A DNA stretch of 64,000 nt. Source: Miscanthus floridulus (Eukaryota; Streptophyta; Magnoliopsida; Poales; Poaceae). Numbering within the stretch: position 1 is the first letter of the stretch; every line of letters begins with the position of its first letter. The stretch is taken from contig NC_089593.1 of NCBI RefSeq assembly GCF_019320115.1, positions 9,992,386 to 10,056,385 of the forward strand, in the 5' to 3' direction. The translations under genes were made by a program, and so were the position numbers. Under the pieces are notes generated by a model. The model ran no database searches. It was not told the DNA's origin and was given only the letters and a program-made list of their open reading frames with translations. Below, piece after piece: positions 55,401 through 64,000 of this stretch.

Positions 55401-58400
55401 TGGCGCCTCATCGTCAGTCTGCGCTATCTGGTGCACACTCGCCTAGTCCTTGGCATTCGCCGTCGGGTTCGTCAGCCGGTTCATGGAGCGGCCTACGATG
55501 GAGCATCAACAGGCTGTCAAGCGCATCCTCCGCTATGTCGCTGGCACCCTCGACTTCGGTCTGCACTTCACCAAGGTGCCTGGCACCGCACGCTTCGTCA
55601 GCTACCGCGACAGCGACCTCGCCGGCGACATTGACACGAGCAAGAGCACGAGTGGAACGATGTTCTTCCTCGGCAATTGCTTGGTCAGCTGGCAATCTAT
55701 CAAGCAGAAGGTGGTGGCACTTTCAAGTTGCGAAGCTGAGTACATTGCCACCTCTACTGCTGCAACACAGGCCCTGTGGCTGTCAAGGCTGCTAGCAGAG
55801 CTTCTCGGCAGGCATGTCGAGGTGGTTGAGCTAAAGGTGGACAGCAAGTCAGCCCTCGCTCTGGCCAAGAACCCAGTCTTCCATGAAAGGAGCAAGCATA
55901 TCAGGATCAAGTACCACTTCATCCGAAGCTGTCTGGAAGATGGAAGCATCAAGGCCGAACACATTCCAACCACTGATCAGCTTGCAGACATTCTCACTAA
56001 GTCCCTGGGCAAGGCCAAGTTTGAGGAGATGAGGGAGAGGATTGGTCTGAAGCAGATCGGCCCCAAAGTTGAGCACAAGCCTAAGGGGGAGAAATTAGGG
56101 TTAAGCCTAGTGCTAATACCCCAATGTATCTAGTTTTACCTATTTACTATTCACTATCTAGGCTAGTTACTATTCACTGTCTAGTAGTTTTCAGATGCCT
56201 TAACATCAAAGCTAGCATCTGCTTTATGCAGTAGAATATGCTGTAGTAGTTGAGACCTTGTATCCCAAGTTTGCTACTTCTATTAATACAAAGAAACGGC
56301 CTATGGCCAAGCTGCCCTCTAGCAGATCAAATTCCACTTGTGTAGTTTGTTACCTGTCCAACAACCTTATTACTGATGTTGAGGTCAGAACAAGTGAACA
56401 AGTTTGTAGCTGGCATGCCCATTCTGGGCTAGTTAATGTTTGCTTAGTTCATGTTGCAAGCACTATCTTAGAATATAGCGTATCAGATTCAACTGGTAGG
56501 ATTATATTCATTAATATGAGTTAAGGAAAGTTTTCATTTATGCCTTAAGAAGATTATGATTTTTCAGTGCTGAATTTGTATACTGATGCACATCTCTTTA
56601 TTTTTGGGCAAATACAATATTATACAAACAAACAAAAAAACTTAAGTTTGTCCTAAAATAGCAGTGTCGAAAAATTTCCATTTTTACCAAATGATACCTT
56701 TTCCTCTTTGCAGCAATAAAAGGTTATGCGTTATCATATTTGTCATCCAGTGCTGGAAGAATACGGTTCTTACTTGGTACTCCAGGAATGGTTGCTCTTG
56801 ACCTAGACGCGACACTGAAGGGCCTTTTTCAGCAAGTCCTCCATTGTCTGGAGAACATTCCAAAACCTCAGGGGGAAAGTGTTCCTGCCATTACCGCTGA
56901 CTTGACTGTAAGTTAACAACCTTTTTTTTTTTTTGCGAAGAGACTGTAAGTTAACAACCTAATATCATATACAGATTTACTCAATGACCTATGAAGATAG
57001 ACCTAATTTTCCTACAACTTCTGCACACTTGTTGTTAATACGATTTTCTATGCCCATTAATGGGTAGATTGATGCAAAGGTTTTCTTGTTGATCCACACA
57101 ACATTATACAGTTTCAGTTGAAATTTGTTATTATGCATAATATCCAGCACTCACACTTTCCCTCTCAAAACTGTTTCATTTGAGCAGTAGCACATGTTTT
57201 AAGTCTACATGTAGATAACTACAGTTCTAATATTTATCAATTCTAGATTGTAAGGTAGTTTTGAATACTTTTCAATGGTGTTGTTGAAAAATTAACTTCT
57301 AGATATTGATGATAATATATTTGCTTTACCACCAGAGCTATTTTTTGTTGATAAAAAGTGCTCACTTTGCTTCTCCTCAAACTCATTATCTATGAATTGT
57401 GCTTTATTGAACGTTACCTCACCTCTTTTCTATGTGTTGACAATTTTATGATTTTAAATCATGTTGAAGGTTGTTAATGTAAACACCATATTCTATTGCT
57501 TGTTGAAACCTGAAAGCTTCACACCTTGGTTGTAGTTTTCTTTTACATTGCCGATTGCATTAGCCAGTGAAAAGTATGTTACCAATTGTATATCTAATTC
57601 TATATGCTTAGTCTTCCATTTAATTTTACCTTTTGAACTTTTCAAACCTGATATTGATGCTGCAGGATTTGCGTAAGCACTGGCTCTCCATTTTGATGAT
57701 AGTCACATCTTCACGATCCTCGATAAACATTAAGCACTTGGAGAAGGCTACTGTGTCTACGGGGAAGGAGGGTTTGGTGTCAGAAGGCAATGCTGCATAT
57801 AATTGGTCAAGGTGATTGGAAAGATCTGCTTTAATTTGAGTTAGCTAGAGGATGGTAATTCCCCATTATGCGTCTTTGCTGTGGTTAGTGTGGTATTGAG
57901 TTAACTCCTCCAGCTTCTGTAAGGTGCTTAACATAATTGGCCCCACATAAATAAGTAATCCTACTTCATGCTCCTATAATTACACCTTGTTTTATACCAT
58001 CTTCATGCCGTTTAACTGCATATCCATTATCCCTATATTTTACACTCTACAAATTTAGTTGGTAAAGTAGAATAATTAAAGTAGTTGTTTATCGTGTGCA
58101 TCCAACTGCATAGTTCTTGTTCTCTGTCATCTGCATCGTCCATCCATTTAATTTTACCTTTTGGCAAGAATTTGTATCAAAATTCTTTAAGAATCATTTG
58201 AATCTCACTAACATGTTCTGCAGATGTGTGGATGAACTTGAGAGCCAACTCTCCAAACATGGAAGCCTTAAAAAACTCTACTTTTATCATCAGCATCTTA
58301 CCACAGTAAGTTTATATTTTTGTTTATATTGCTGTGTGATTCGCATAGTCCTTTAAATCTTTTCTAAGTTACTAGACTTTTATGCTGATATTAAGTTCTT

Positions 58401-61400
58401 TTGTGTTGCTGGGACCTACAGGTCTTCAGAAATACAATGTTTGGCCCGGAAGGTCGTCCACAGCATTGTTGTGCTTGGCTTGGAGCAGCTTGCAGTTTTC
58501 CAGAATGTGCTTCTGCAATTATTCCTGAAGAGGTGTATATTTGAATTCACTATATGATTTCAGTTTGAGCATTATTTTAATGCTTACAGCATCCTGAAGA
58601 TGTTGCAACATGGCTAGCTTTGAGGATTAGTAAAATATTATAAGGCGACACAACAACAAAAACAACAACAACAACAACAACAACAACAAAGCCTGGCAAG
58701 ATGGACATTTGCTATGCTTGATCTGTTGAGCAAGAAGCAAGCCAGCCGCCTATGCCTTGGGATGTGAAGGCTTTGAACTGCCATTGACATAATAATCCTA
58801 TATGCTCCAACTCTTATTATGGCATAACAATATGTTCCCAATGTTACTGAGATTCCTCCTCTACAGGGTTGCATTTCTCTTCCGTGTTTGGCATATTATT
58901 TAGTGGATCTTTCTTTGTTTAAAATGTAGGTTAACAAAATTGGCAGAGATTCTATCTCTTATGTGGAGTCCCTTATTGAGTCAATCATGGGTGGATTGGA
59001 AGGTTTGATAAATATTCTAGATTCAGAAGGTGGATTTGGCTCATTAGAGATGCAGGTAGATAATTTCTGAGTTGATATCTATTTTTGGCTTATAGGTTAT
59101 ATCTTTTAAGTCTCACTTCTAAAATCTTGCCAGCTTTCCCCAGAGCAAGCAGCTCTTCGCTTAAATAACACAACAAGTGCAAAAGGTGTTTCAAGCTTGT
59201 TAACTCCAGGACATGAGAGCTATCCTGATAATAGTTCATCAATTAAGATGTCAGTCAATTTGTTACTTTACACCACTGTTTAAATATTGTCATCATTGTA
59301 TTGACTCCAGTATAATTATGTATGCCTCAAAAACAGGCTGGAAGCTGCTATGCAAAGGCTGACAAGTTTGTGTTCTGTTCTAAATGACATGGAGCCTATT
59401 TGTGTTCTCAACCATGTTTTTGTTCTACGCGAGGTATGTACAATTTATGTTCACTGGGAGGAAGTAAATACGCATGTTTGGGAACCTTACAACATGTTAG
59501 GTTTTTAGGATAACATAATAATATGCCATAATAAGATGATTGGTGGTTCATGTCTATTGAGCTGGTGGATAATATCCTTATTTTTCATGTTAAGGTAATA
59601 ACAAAAGGGATCTAAAAAGAATGATGCAAGGAATTTTGTATTTGCAAAAGGAAATTACTGCTTATGTTGTTTATTCCTTAAACTGGCTTGCATATCCTTG
59701 TTTGACTTACACTTCTTTAGATAAAGGAAGCTTTTATTGAAATCAAGACAATTACATTGAGTTTTTTGACTTATCTTTTAGATAAAGGAAGCTTTTATTG
59801 AAATCAAGACAATTACATTGAGTTGTTTGACTTATCTAGATTCTGTTAATTTCACAGTACATGAGAGACTGCATCGTAGGAAATTTCAGGAGAAGATTTC
59901 ATAGTATGATTAGAACTGAGAACTGCATTCAGCGGCCATCAATCGTAGAATCTCTTCTAAGAAGACATCTGGGCATCATCCATCTAGCAGAGCAGCATAT
60001 TAGTATGGACCTTACTGAAGGCATACGTGAAGTGCTGCTAGCAGAGAGTTATACTGGTCCATTTCCCAATCTGCAAATGTTTGAGACTCCAGTGGGGACA
60101 CAAGGAGGGGGATCTGCTGTTGAGATGATATGCAACTGGTATATTGAGAATGTAGTAAAGGATGCTTCTCGCATTGGAGTTGCTTTTGATGCAATCCAAA
60201 ATTGCTTCAGGAGCTCACAACCTATTGGTGGTGGATGTTTAGCTGAAGCATTTACAGATAAAAGAGAACTTAAATCACTTGTTCGCCTTTTTGGTGGCTA
60301 TGGAATAGATAAAATGGATAAGATGCTACAGGAGCATACATCTGCGCTTTTAAATTGTATTGATTCTGCATTGAGGTCAAATCGTGATGCCTTAGAGGGC
60401 CTAGCTGGAAGTGTAAATTCTGGCGATAGGTTTGAAAGGGATGCGAATCTGAAGCAAATTATTGATCTTGAAACATTGGCTGACCTCTGTATTCAAGCAG
60501 GGCAGGCAATTACTTTCCGTCGGCTGTTGGTTGAGGCTGTTGGAGCAGTCCTTGAAGAGAAAGTACCTCTCATATATTCTCTGCTCAAAGGATTGGCCTT
60601 GCAGTTGCCAGACGAGGTACCTGATAAAAATGAGATAATTAGATTGAGAAAGGTTGCAAGCAGTGTTGGTGTTGGTGACAAACATGATGCTGAGTGGGTA
60701 CACTCAATTCTGGCAGAAGCTGGTGCAGCTAATGATAATTCTTGGATCCTACTTCCATACCTTTGTGCTGCATTTATGGTGTCCAACATTTGGAATGGTG
60801 CTGTTTATGATGTCAGTATAGGTGGATTCAATAACAATTTGCACTGCCTAGCAAGGTAAGGACTTGTTTCCTATAATAATGTTTGACTGGTGCAAGTCTA
60901 TGTTTGATGTCAACCTCTTACCTTTGATTGTAGATATTCTCATGAGACTTGTCTCTCGCTATTATATTGACCATTGATTTCCTAAAAGCCTTTCCTAGTG
61001 TTCTCATTCTATATTATAGATACTTTTATTTGAAAGTTTCTATTACACAGTTGATGGATAAAAAGGATACTATTAGGAATAAGGTACAGGTGACTGAATC
61101 TAATCCACCTCTTGTATTTGTGCAGGTGTGTAAGTGCTGTGGTTGGGGGAATCGAATACACCAGGGTTGAAAGGGAGCAGCGAATAAATTCTCTTTCAAA
61201 TGGGCATACAGATGAGCTGCAAGAGGCTGAGTTACCAAGCCGTGTCTCAGCAGAAGCAAATATTAAATCTTCTATGCAGATCTACATCAAATTGTCTGCA
61301 GGGATCGTCCTGGATTCATGGAACGACAATAGCAGGTACTGGATTGACCTGGTGCACACTGCATTTTTTGGATTTTGGTCGGCAAGGTTTTATAGTTTGT

Positions 61401-61908
61401 TTGCTGGCTTTTACATGACACTAAATGCAGGCCGCACATTGTTCCGAAGCTGATATTCCTGGATCAACTCTGCGAGCTGTCCCCCTACCTCCCAAGGAGC
61501 ACCTTAGAAGTTCACATACCATACACCATCCTGCGCTCAATATACCACCAGCTATACGGAGCCTCACTGATGGCCTCGGAACCGATGGAGCAATCCCCAA
61601 GGCAGTCGCCTCTGATTTCTCTAGCGCACGCGTCCCCATCCGCAAGGCAAAATCGACCGGAGACAACTCCCAGGTCTCACACCTTCGAGCCAAGCTACTA
61701 CAGCTCGTCGGGGTCCCAGCACGATGATGGCTACGATGCGGATAGGAGGACCGGACAGCTGCGGAGCATGAGGCGCTCCGGACCTCTCGACTTCAGTGCG
61801 AGCAGGAAGGTGAAATTCGTCGAGGGCTCAAGCTCCGGGAGCAGCCATGGGGCTGGGTCGCTGCAGAGATTCGCAATGTCGAGATCTGGCCCTCTATCAT
61901 ACAAATAG
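37481..61908 (+). CDS. NAP1: NAP1 (NCK-associated protein 1-like), SCAR/WAVE complex subunit
   Basis: The product is the plant NAP1/GNARLED homologue. It pairs with the SRA1/PIR subunit in the SCAR/WAVE complex that activates ARP2/3 actin nucleation and shapes epidermal cells. Coding exons: 37481-37855, 37967-38041, 38696-38776, 38857-38937, 39043-39125, 47982-48066, 48709-48834, 48960-49067, 49452-49496, 49572-49714, 50002-50134, 51252-51356, 51515-51593, 56714-56907, 57666-57811, 58224-58305, 58422-58532, 58930-59055, 59134-59249, 59337-59433, 59858-60855, 61126-61335, 61431-61908. They total 4077 nt (1358 residues), near the family length, with all phases agreeing. Blocks include [94 protein letters not shown] and MRRSGPLDF. 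The ATG at 37481 is the first in frame. The first coding intron uses a GC donor. Introns 6 and 14 carry retrotransposons. Confidence 0.95.
39461..39570. repeat. Possible LINE 3'-end fragment in NAP1 intron 6
   Basis: ACACGTTATTTCATTAAGAAG with GTACAATGGGAGAGGAAG and then GGGTACAAGGAAAAG resembles, in layout, the antisense LINE tail at 43640-43690 (TCTCATTGTATTAAGAAG, GAGGGTATAAGAACCC). It may be a short 5'-truncated LINE tail. Weak evidence. Confidence 0.35.
39572..39605. repeat. Poly-G tract (G21) with leading GGGT repeats
   Basis: GTGGGTGGGTGGG runs into 21 consecutive G at 39585-39605, on the sense strand of NAP1 intron 6. This composition can form a G-quadruplex. The exact length may be affected by sequencing of the homopolymer. 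Confidence 0.85.
39991..40467 (-). repeat. Copia-1 3' LTR
   Basis: 477 bp, starts TGTTAGACCC and ends TTACCAAACA on the plus strand. It is the 3' LTR with respect to the minus-strand polyprotein; the RNase H frame runs into it. A purine-rich AGGATTAGGGGAAGAAT (minus strand) lies directly upstream as a weak polypurine tract. Confidence 0.92.
43614..45783 (-). mobile_element. 5'-truncated L1-type LINE inserted in Copia-1
   Basis: A non-LTR element in the same (minus) orientation as its Copia host. Its 3' poly-A appears as the T-run at 43614-43622. The Copia frame resumes immediately to the left (GATGAGCGCGGTAGC on the minus strand) and stops at GGCCAGCT on the right (45784), so the junctions are exact to a few bases. 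Only the 3' two thirds of the LINE ORF2 remain. No clear target duplication is visible, so the insertion may have been accompanied by a small deletion or blunt joining. Confidence 0.88.
43791..45783 (-). pseudogene. LINE reverse transcriptase, 5'-truncated, two stops
   Basis: The frame begins inside the reverse transcriptase ([33 protein letters not shown]). It holds the RT motifs [28 protein letters not shown] and the catalytic YADDVVLF, and ends with the zf-RVT zinc-binding module [18 protein letters not shown] followed by [14 protein letters not shown]. Two in-frame stops break it (after HLPIQVPD near 44668 and after FEPWERI near 44275). The endonuclease and ORF1 are missing because of 5' truncation. 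It is inactive. Confidence 0.9.
47068..47086 (-). promoter_or_regulatory. Copia-1 primer binding site
   Basis: The minus strand reads TGGTATCAGAGCC directly after the 5' LTR. It is complementary to the 3' end of initiator methionine tRNA, the usual primer of plant Copia elements. It fixes the element's orientation. Confidence 0.88.
47087..47563 (-). repeat. Copia-1 5' LTR
   Basis: 477 bp, starts TGTTAGTCCC and ends TTACCTAACA on the plus strand. It is the 5' LTR with respect to the minus-strand genes. The same length as its partner with no net indel. Confidence 0.92.
47566..47766. mobile_element. MITE (GGGCCTGTTTG termini) in NAP1 intron 6
   Basis: GGGCCTGTTTGTTTGGGCTT at 47566 is mirrored by AAGCTCAAACAAACAGGGCC ending at 47766, around a 200-bp core rich in CAAAAGC / GCTTTTGG palindromic blocks. 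Its left end coincides with the Copia-1 target duplication, so Copia-1 inserted at the border of this older MITE. It is probably hAT-like. Confidence 0.78.
50310..50823. mobile_element. Inverted-repeat element in NAP1 intron 12
   Basis: AGTGTTATTAAGGCACCG on the left is mirrored by CGCCTTGATAACCA on the right, with further mirrored blocks GCTTAAG, GGCGTC and CGCCTTA. The GC-rich core is unlike the surrounding AT-rich intron and has non-coding purine-rich frames. Probably a non-autonomous DNA transposon; borders are approximate and no target duplication is assigned. Confidence 0.5.
51697..51988 (+). repeat. Copia-2 5' LTR with extra 23-bp unit
   Basis: It contains CTATCTAGGCTAGTTACTAT twice in tandem where the 3' LTR has one, which accounts for the length difference of 23 bp. 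A short, AT-rich, Copia-type LTR. Confidence 0.9.
51989..52005 (+). promoter_or_regulatory. Copia-2 primer binding site
   Basis: TTGGTATCTAGAGCC directly after the 5' LTR resembles the initiator-Met tRNA site TGGTATCAGAGCC with one extra base. Confidence 0.75.
52032..56083 (+). pseudogene. Copia-2 gag-pol polyprotein (broken)
   Basis: The frame starts ATGTCCACCTCC at 52032. Gag residues follow ([34 protein letters not shown]) with a TAG at 52158 and frame changes after 52580, where the zinc knuckle is destroyed. The protease motif reads VSGATHHM, with Val for the catalytic Asp. Pre-integrase and integrase are present ([39 protein letters not shown]), but the stretch with the third catalytic residue and the [12 protein letters not shown] block is missing: the sequence jumps from [11 protein letters not shown] to [16 protein letters not shown] follows with several frame changes ([14 protein letters not shown] near 55100), then RNase H ([25 protein letters not shown]) up to about 56080. 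It is a non-autonomous relic. Confidence 0.9.
56095..56363 (+). repeat. Copia-2 3' LTR
   Basis: 269 bp, preceded by the polypurine run and followed by the ACCTT target duplication. It carries one copy of the 23-bp unit that is doubled in the 5' LTR. Confidence 0.9.
58649..58690. repeat. (CAA)n microsatellite in NAP1 intron 18
   Basis: About a dozen ACA/AAC triplets followed by AAAGCC. CAACAACAAAGCC is a frequent tail of plant short retroelements, so this may be the end of a degraded one running to about 58870. Confidence 0.8.
59718..59837. repeat. 62-bp tandem duplication in NAP1 intron 21
   Basis: TTAGATAAAGGAAGCTTTTA through TTTGACTTATCT occurs twice in direct tandem with a couple of mismatches. 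It ends 20 bases before the acceptor of the long 998-nt exon. The coding frame is unaffected. Confidence 0.9.
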
Positions 61909-62075
61909 GACCGTGCAGTTGCTGCAACATGAAGTGAGCACCAGCATTAGACTGCTGACAATCAGGCGTAAGTGAATACAATTGCGTGTACTTTTTACAT
62001 ATCAATTTTACACTCACTCAATCACTGCATTTCTGAAATATACTGTACATTTTAGTAATGAAAGAGTCCTAATCC
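61909..62075 (+). other. Likely NAP1 3' untranslated region
   Basis: Non-coding sequence follows the TAG at 61906-61908. An AATGAAAG hexamer-like site lies near 62057. The poly-A site is not determined. Confidence 0.4.
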
Positions 62076-64000
62076 AAATTGTTCACCCCAAGCGAGTCAC
62101 GCGATTCAGGACATCAGGGTCACGTTCGCAACGTGACCCTATTCCCTCGCACCTTCGCCCAAATGATCTTGTATGAGTCAAGTACTCTCGAATGCGGAGG
62201 TGTCCAGGACCTTCGCATCCTCTTTCCGGATTCGCCCCGTGCCTTCTTCGCTCCGCCTGATCAAGTCCGTGCACCTGTAAACACACGAAAACAATTATCC
62301 CATACCTTCGCTGGTGACCAGATGAGGGTAAGCAACAAATGGGTAGCATCAAGAACGAACGAGAGTAAAACTCTATCTGATAGGTTCTGCGGCGATTCCA
62401 TTCCTGAACAGTAACGTGCGAGGGTGACGATGGGAAACCTTGATTCGGATCAGTGGCGGACCTAAGATTTTACTATAGGGTATGCTAAAAAAAATCTTAT
62501 GCAATTCGATAAAATCATTTACAATTTGGTAAAATCATATTCTAATTCGGTAAACCATATGCGCATAGAAAGATTGGAAGGGAAGGTGCTAGCGCAGCTG
62601 CTAGCTTCTTGCTAGGTGGGAGGAGAAGCGAAGGAGATGGTGAGTGCAACTAAATACATCAACCCTCACAGAACAGATTATAGATATCAGACTCACATGC
62701 ATTTCAGTATATGGTGTGAAATTCCTAACAAGCATGAGCACAGTCCAATCAAAGAACACGGAAAACGCACACAGATAATAGATACCCTAAACCCATTCTT
62801 CGACTAAATCACGAAGATAATATTTTTACAAGATGAGGACTAACCTCCACCCTTCATCCTCCCTCTGGAGAAATCAAGAGAAAAGAAGCTCTCACCCTCT
62901 CTAAGCACTTGGCTAGCCTCTAAGCAATTGAAATTAGGGTTCCAACCACCCCTCTAAACCAGCCAACTTTAATATATATAGTGCATGACTGATGACGAAA
63001 ATACCCCTACAACTACAACTAAGATAACTACCCACGCAGGGGCATTTTGGTCCAGACTTTTGTAGACTCATCGGACGGACACGCCAACTTCACGATTTTG
63101 TTTCGCCTCGACACAAGTTTCACGATGATGCCACATGCCCTCCTTCTCGAAGGTCCGGCTGCACCGGGCTCGCCCCCACTTTTGAGATCCAAACCGGGAA
63201 ACCTACATGCACGGTGATTTTGAGGCCCAAACCACCCAAACCGTCCATCTCCGCTTGGCCGCCACACGACCTCCTCGATGTCGACGCGTGTCCAGGCTCC
63301 GCCGAGCCTCTCGCTCGACTCGACCGACACCGTCTCTATCCTGTCATGTTCTCTCGCCCTTCCGTGCAACATGTGGATCGCCCATGACTCCGCCTGGACT
63401 CCTCAGGTCACTCGGTCCAAGCCTACTCGTGTTCACCTTTCACCGCCCTTGGTCCATCAGTATGAACCTTTCGCTTGACCTTTACCGCACGCCATCGGCC
63501 GCCATGTCACATCCTACACCCACACATCACAAGCCAAAAACATCATCATTCCACACAGCGTTGTCAATCATTCATCATCCAAGGGTGACCACCATTGGTC
63601 CTCACAAAACAAACCTTTTCACGCGTGTTACAAGTCTGGCGCGCATGTTGAGCAGAAGAAACATGCTTCACTGGCCTTAATCTCCTTCAGAAGCCAATCC
63701 TTCCTCAAATGCATTGGAAGCCCCAAGAGATTTTTGAACCGGCGGCCATTGCCGTTACAAAGAATACTTTACGCTTTAAGCATATATATCATCACGAGCC
63801 AAGCCTGGTATCTCTACAAGCACCGCCAAGATGGTTGATGCACAGGTTCACAGCAGCCAACATAGAAGAAGATTGCATTAGATTCTTGACTTCATTTGTT
63901 GGCAGCTCATCAACCACGACCGGTGGCAGTGGTTGCGATGATGTATCAACATTGCTGCTACTTGTATATGAATTCAGGTAGTCAGAGAACTTACTGGGAA
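62076..64000. other. Unassigned repeat-like sequence downstream of NAP1
   Basis: The first part has GGCGGACCTAAGATTTTACT-type text often seen in grass transposon-derived repeats. From about 62950 a pyrimidine-rich, non-coding-looking stretch with a TATA-like AATATATATAG and CGAAAATACCCCTAC follows, reminiscent of retrotransposon leader or LTR sequence. The last frame (63709-63981) ends in TTCAG/GTAGTC, which could be a splice donor of a gene or element continuing outside the window. I recognise no protein family. Confidence 0.35.

Larger units (their letters stand above)
51697..56363 (+). mobile_element. Copia-2 LTR retrotransposon in NAP1 intron 14 (sense)
   Basis: LTRs at 51697-51988 (292 bp) and 56095-56363 (269 bp) begin TTAGGGTTAAGCC and end TCCAACA. 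ACCTT flanks both sides (51692-51696, 56364-56368) as the target duplication. A primer site TGGTATCTAGAGCC follows the 5' LTR and a polypurine tract AAGGGGGAGAAA precedes the 3' LTR. The LTRs differ at about nine positions by eye plus one 23-bp tandem unit, so this insertion is younger than Copia-1. The 5' terminal dinucleotide is TT in both LTRs instead of TG. Confidence 0.93.

Overview
This window is nuclear DNA from a grass. The introns are plant-like GT-AG introns. CACTA elements carry TTTAGTCCCGG-type subterminal hairpins and small MITEs are dense, which together suggest a panicoid-type grass; the species cannot be fixed from sequence alone. The only host gene that reads as intact is a NAP1 gene (SCAR/WAVE complex subunit), transcribed left to right with 23 coding exons from 37481 to 61908. 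My exon joins total 4077 nt, an open frame of 1358 codons plus stop.

Layout. 1-7.9 kb is a graveyard of host gene pieces: one exon of the SRP receptor alpha subunit, five NRAMP metal-transporter exons, and the C-terminal two thirds of a GH3 auxin-amido synthetase on the minus strand, mixed with MITEs. 8061-20617 and 22312-33798 are two related, co-oriented CACTA (En/Spm) transposons. Each has matching CACTA termini and a perfect 3-bp target duplication (ATG and TAA). Each carries three genes: a small GRF zinc-finger protein with a C-terminal membrane segment, a TNP2 transposase, and a multi-exon protein joining a Transposase_24-type region, a proline-rich linker and a Ulp1-like (C48) cysteine protease domain. 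All except the small gene of the second copy are broken. Hairpin arrays lie at both ends of each element and again inside it, just upstream of the TATA box of the third gene. A 1.1-kb hAT-like remnant (33816-34957) and a 0.74-kb foldback element carrying a nested MITE follow.

36.1-62 kb is the NAP1 gene. Intron 6 holds a 7.6-kb Copia retrotransposon in antisense (39991-47563, TSD TAGGG), itself interrupted by a 5'-truncated LINE (43614-45783). Intron 14 holds a 4.7-kb Copia in sense (51697-56363, TSD ACCTT). A MITE abuts the first Copia and a further inverted-repeat element lies in intron 12. None of these disturbs the reading frame. After the NAP1 stop, 62-64 kb is repeat-like sequence I could not assign.

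The genes do not form an operon-like unit. The logic is a housekeeping cytoskeletal gene that tolerated insertions in its introns, next to a block of nested transposons and captured or decayed gene pieces. The most unusual material is in the CACTA pair: the three-gene set, the internal promoter-proximal hairpin array, and a 232-bp long hairpin found only in the first copy.
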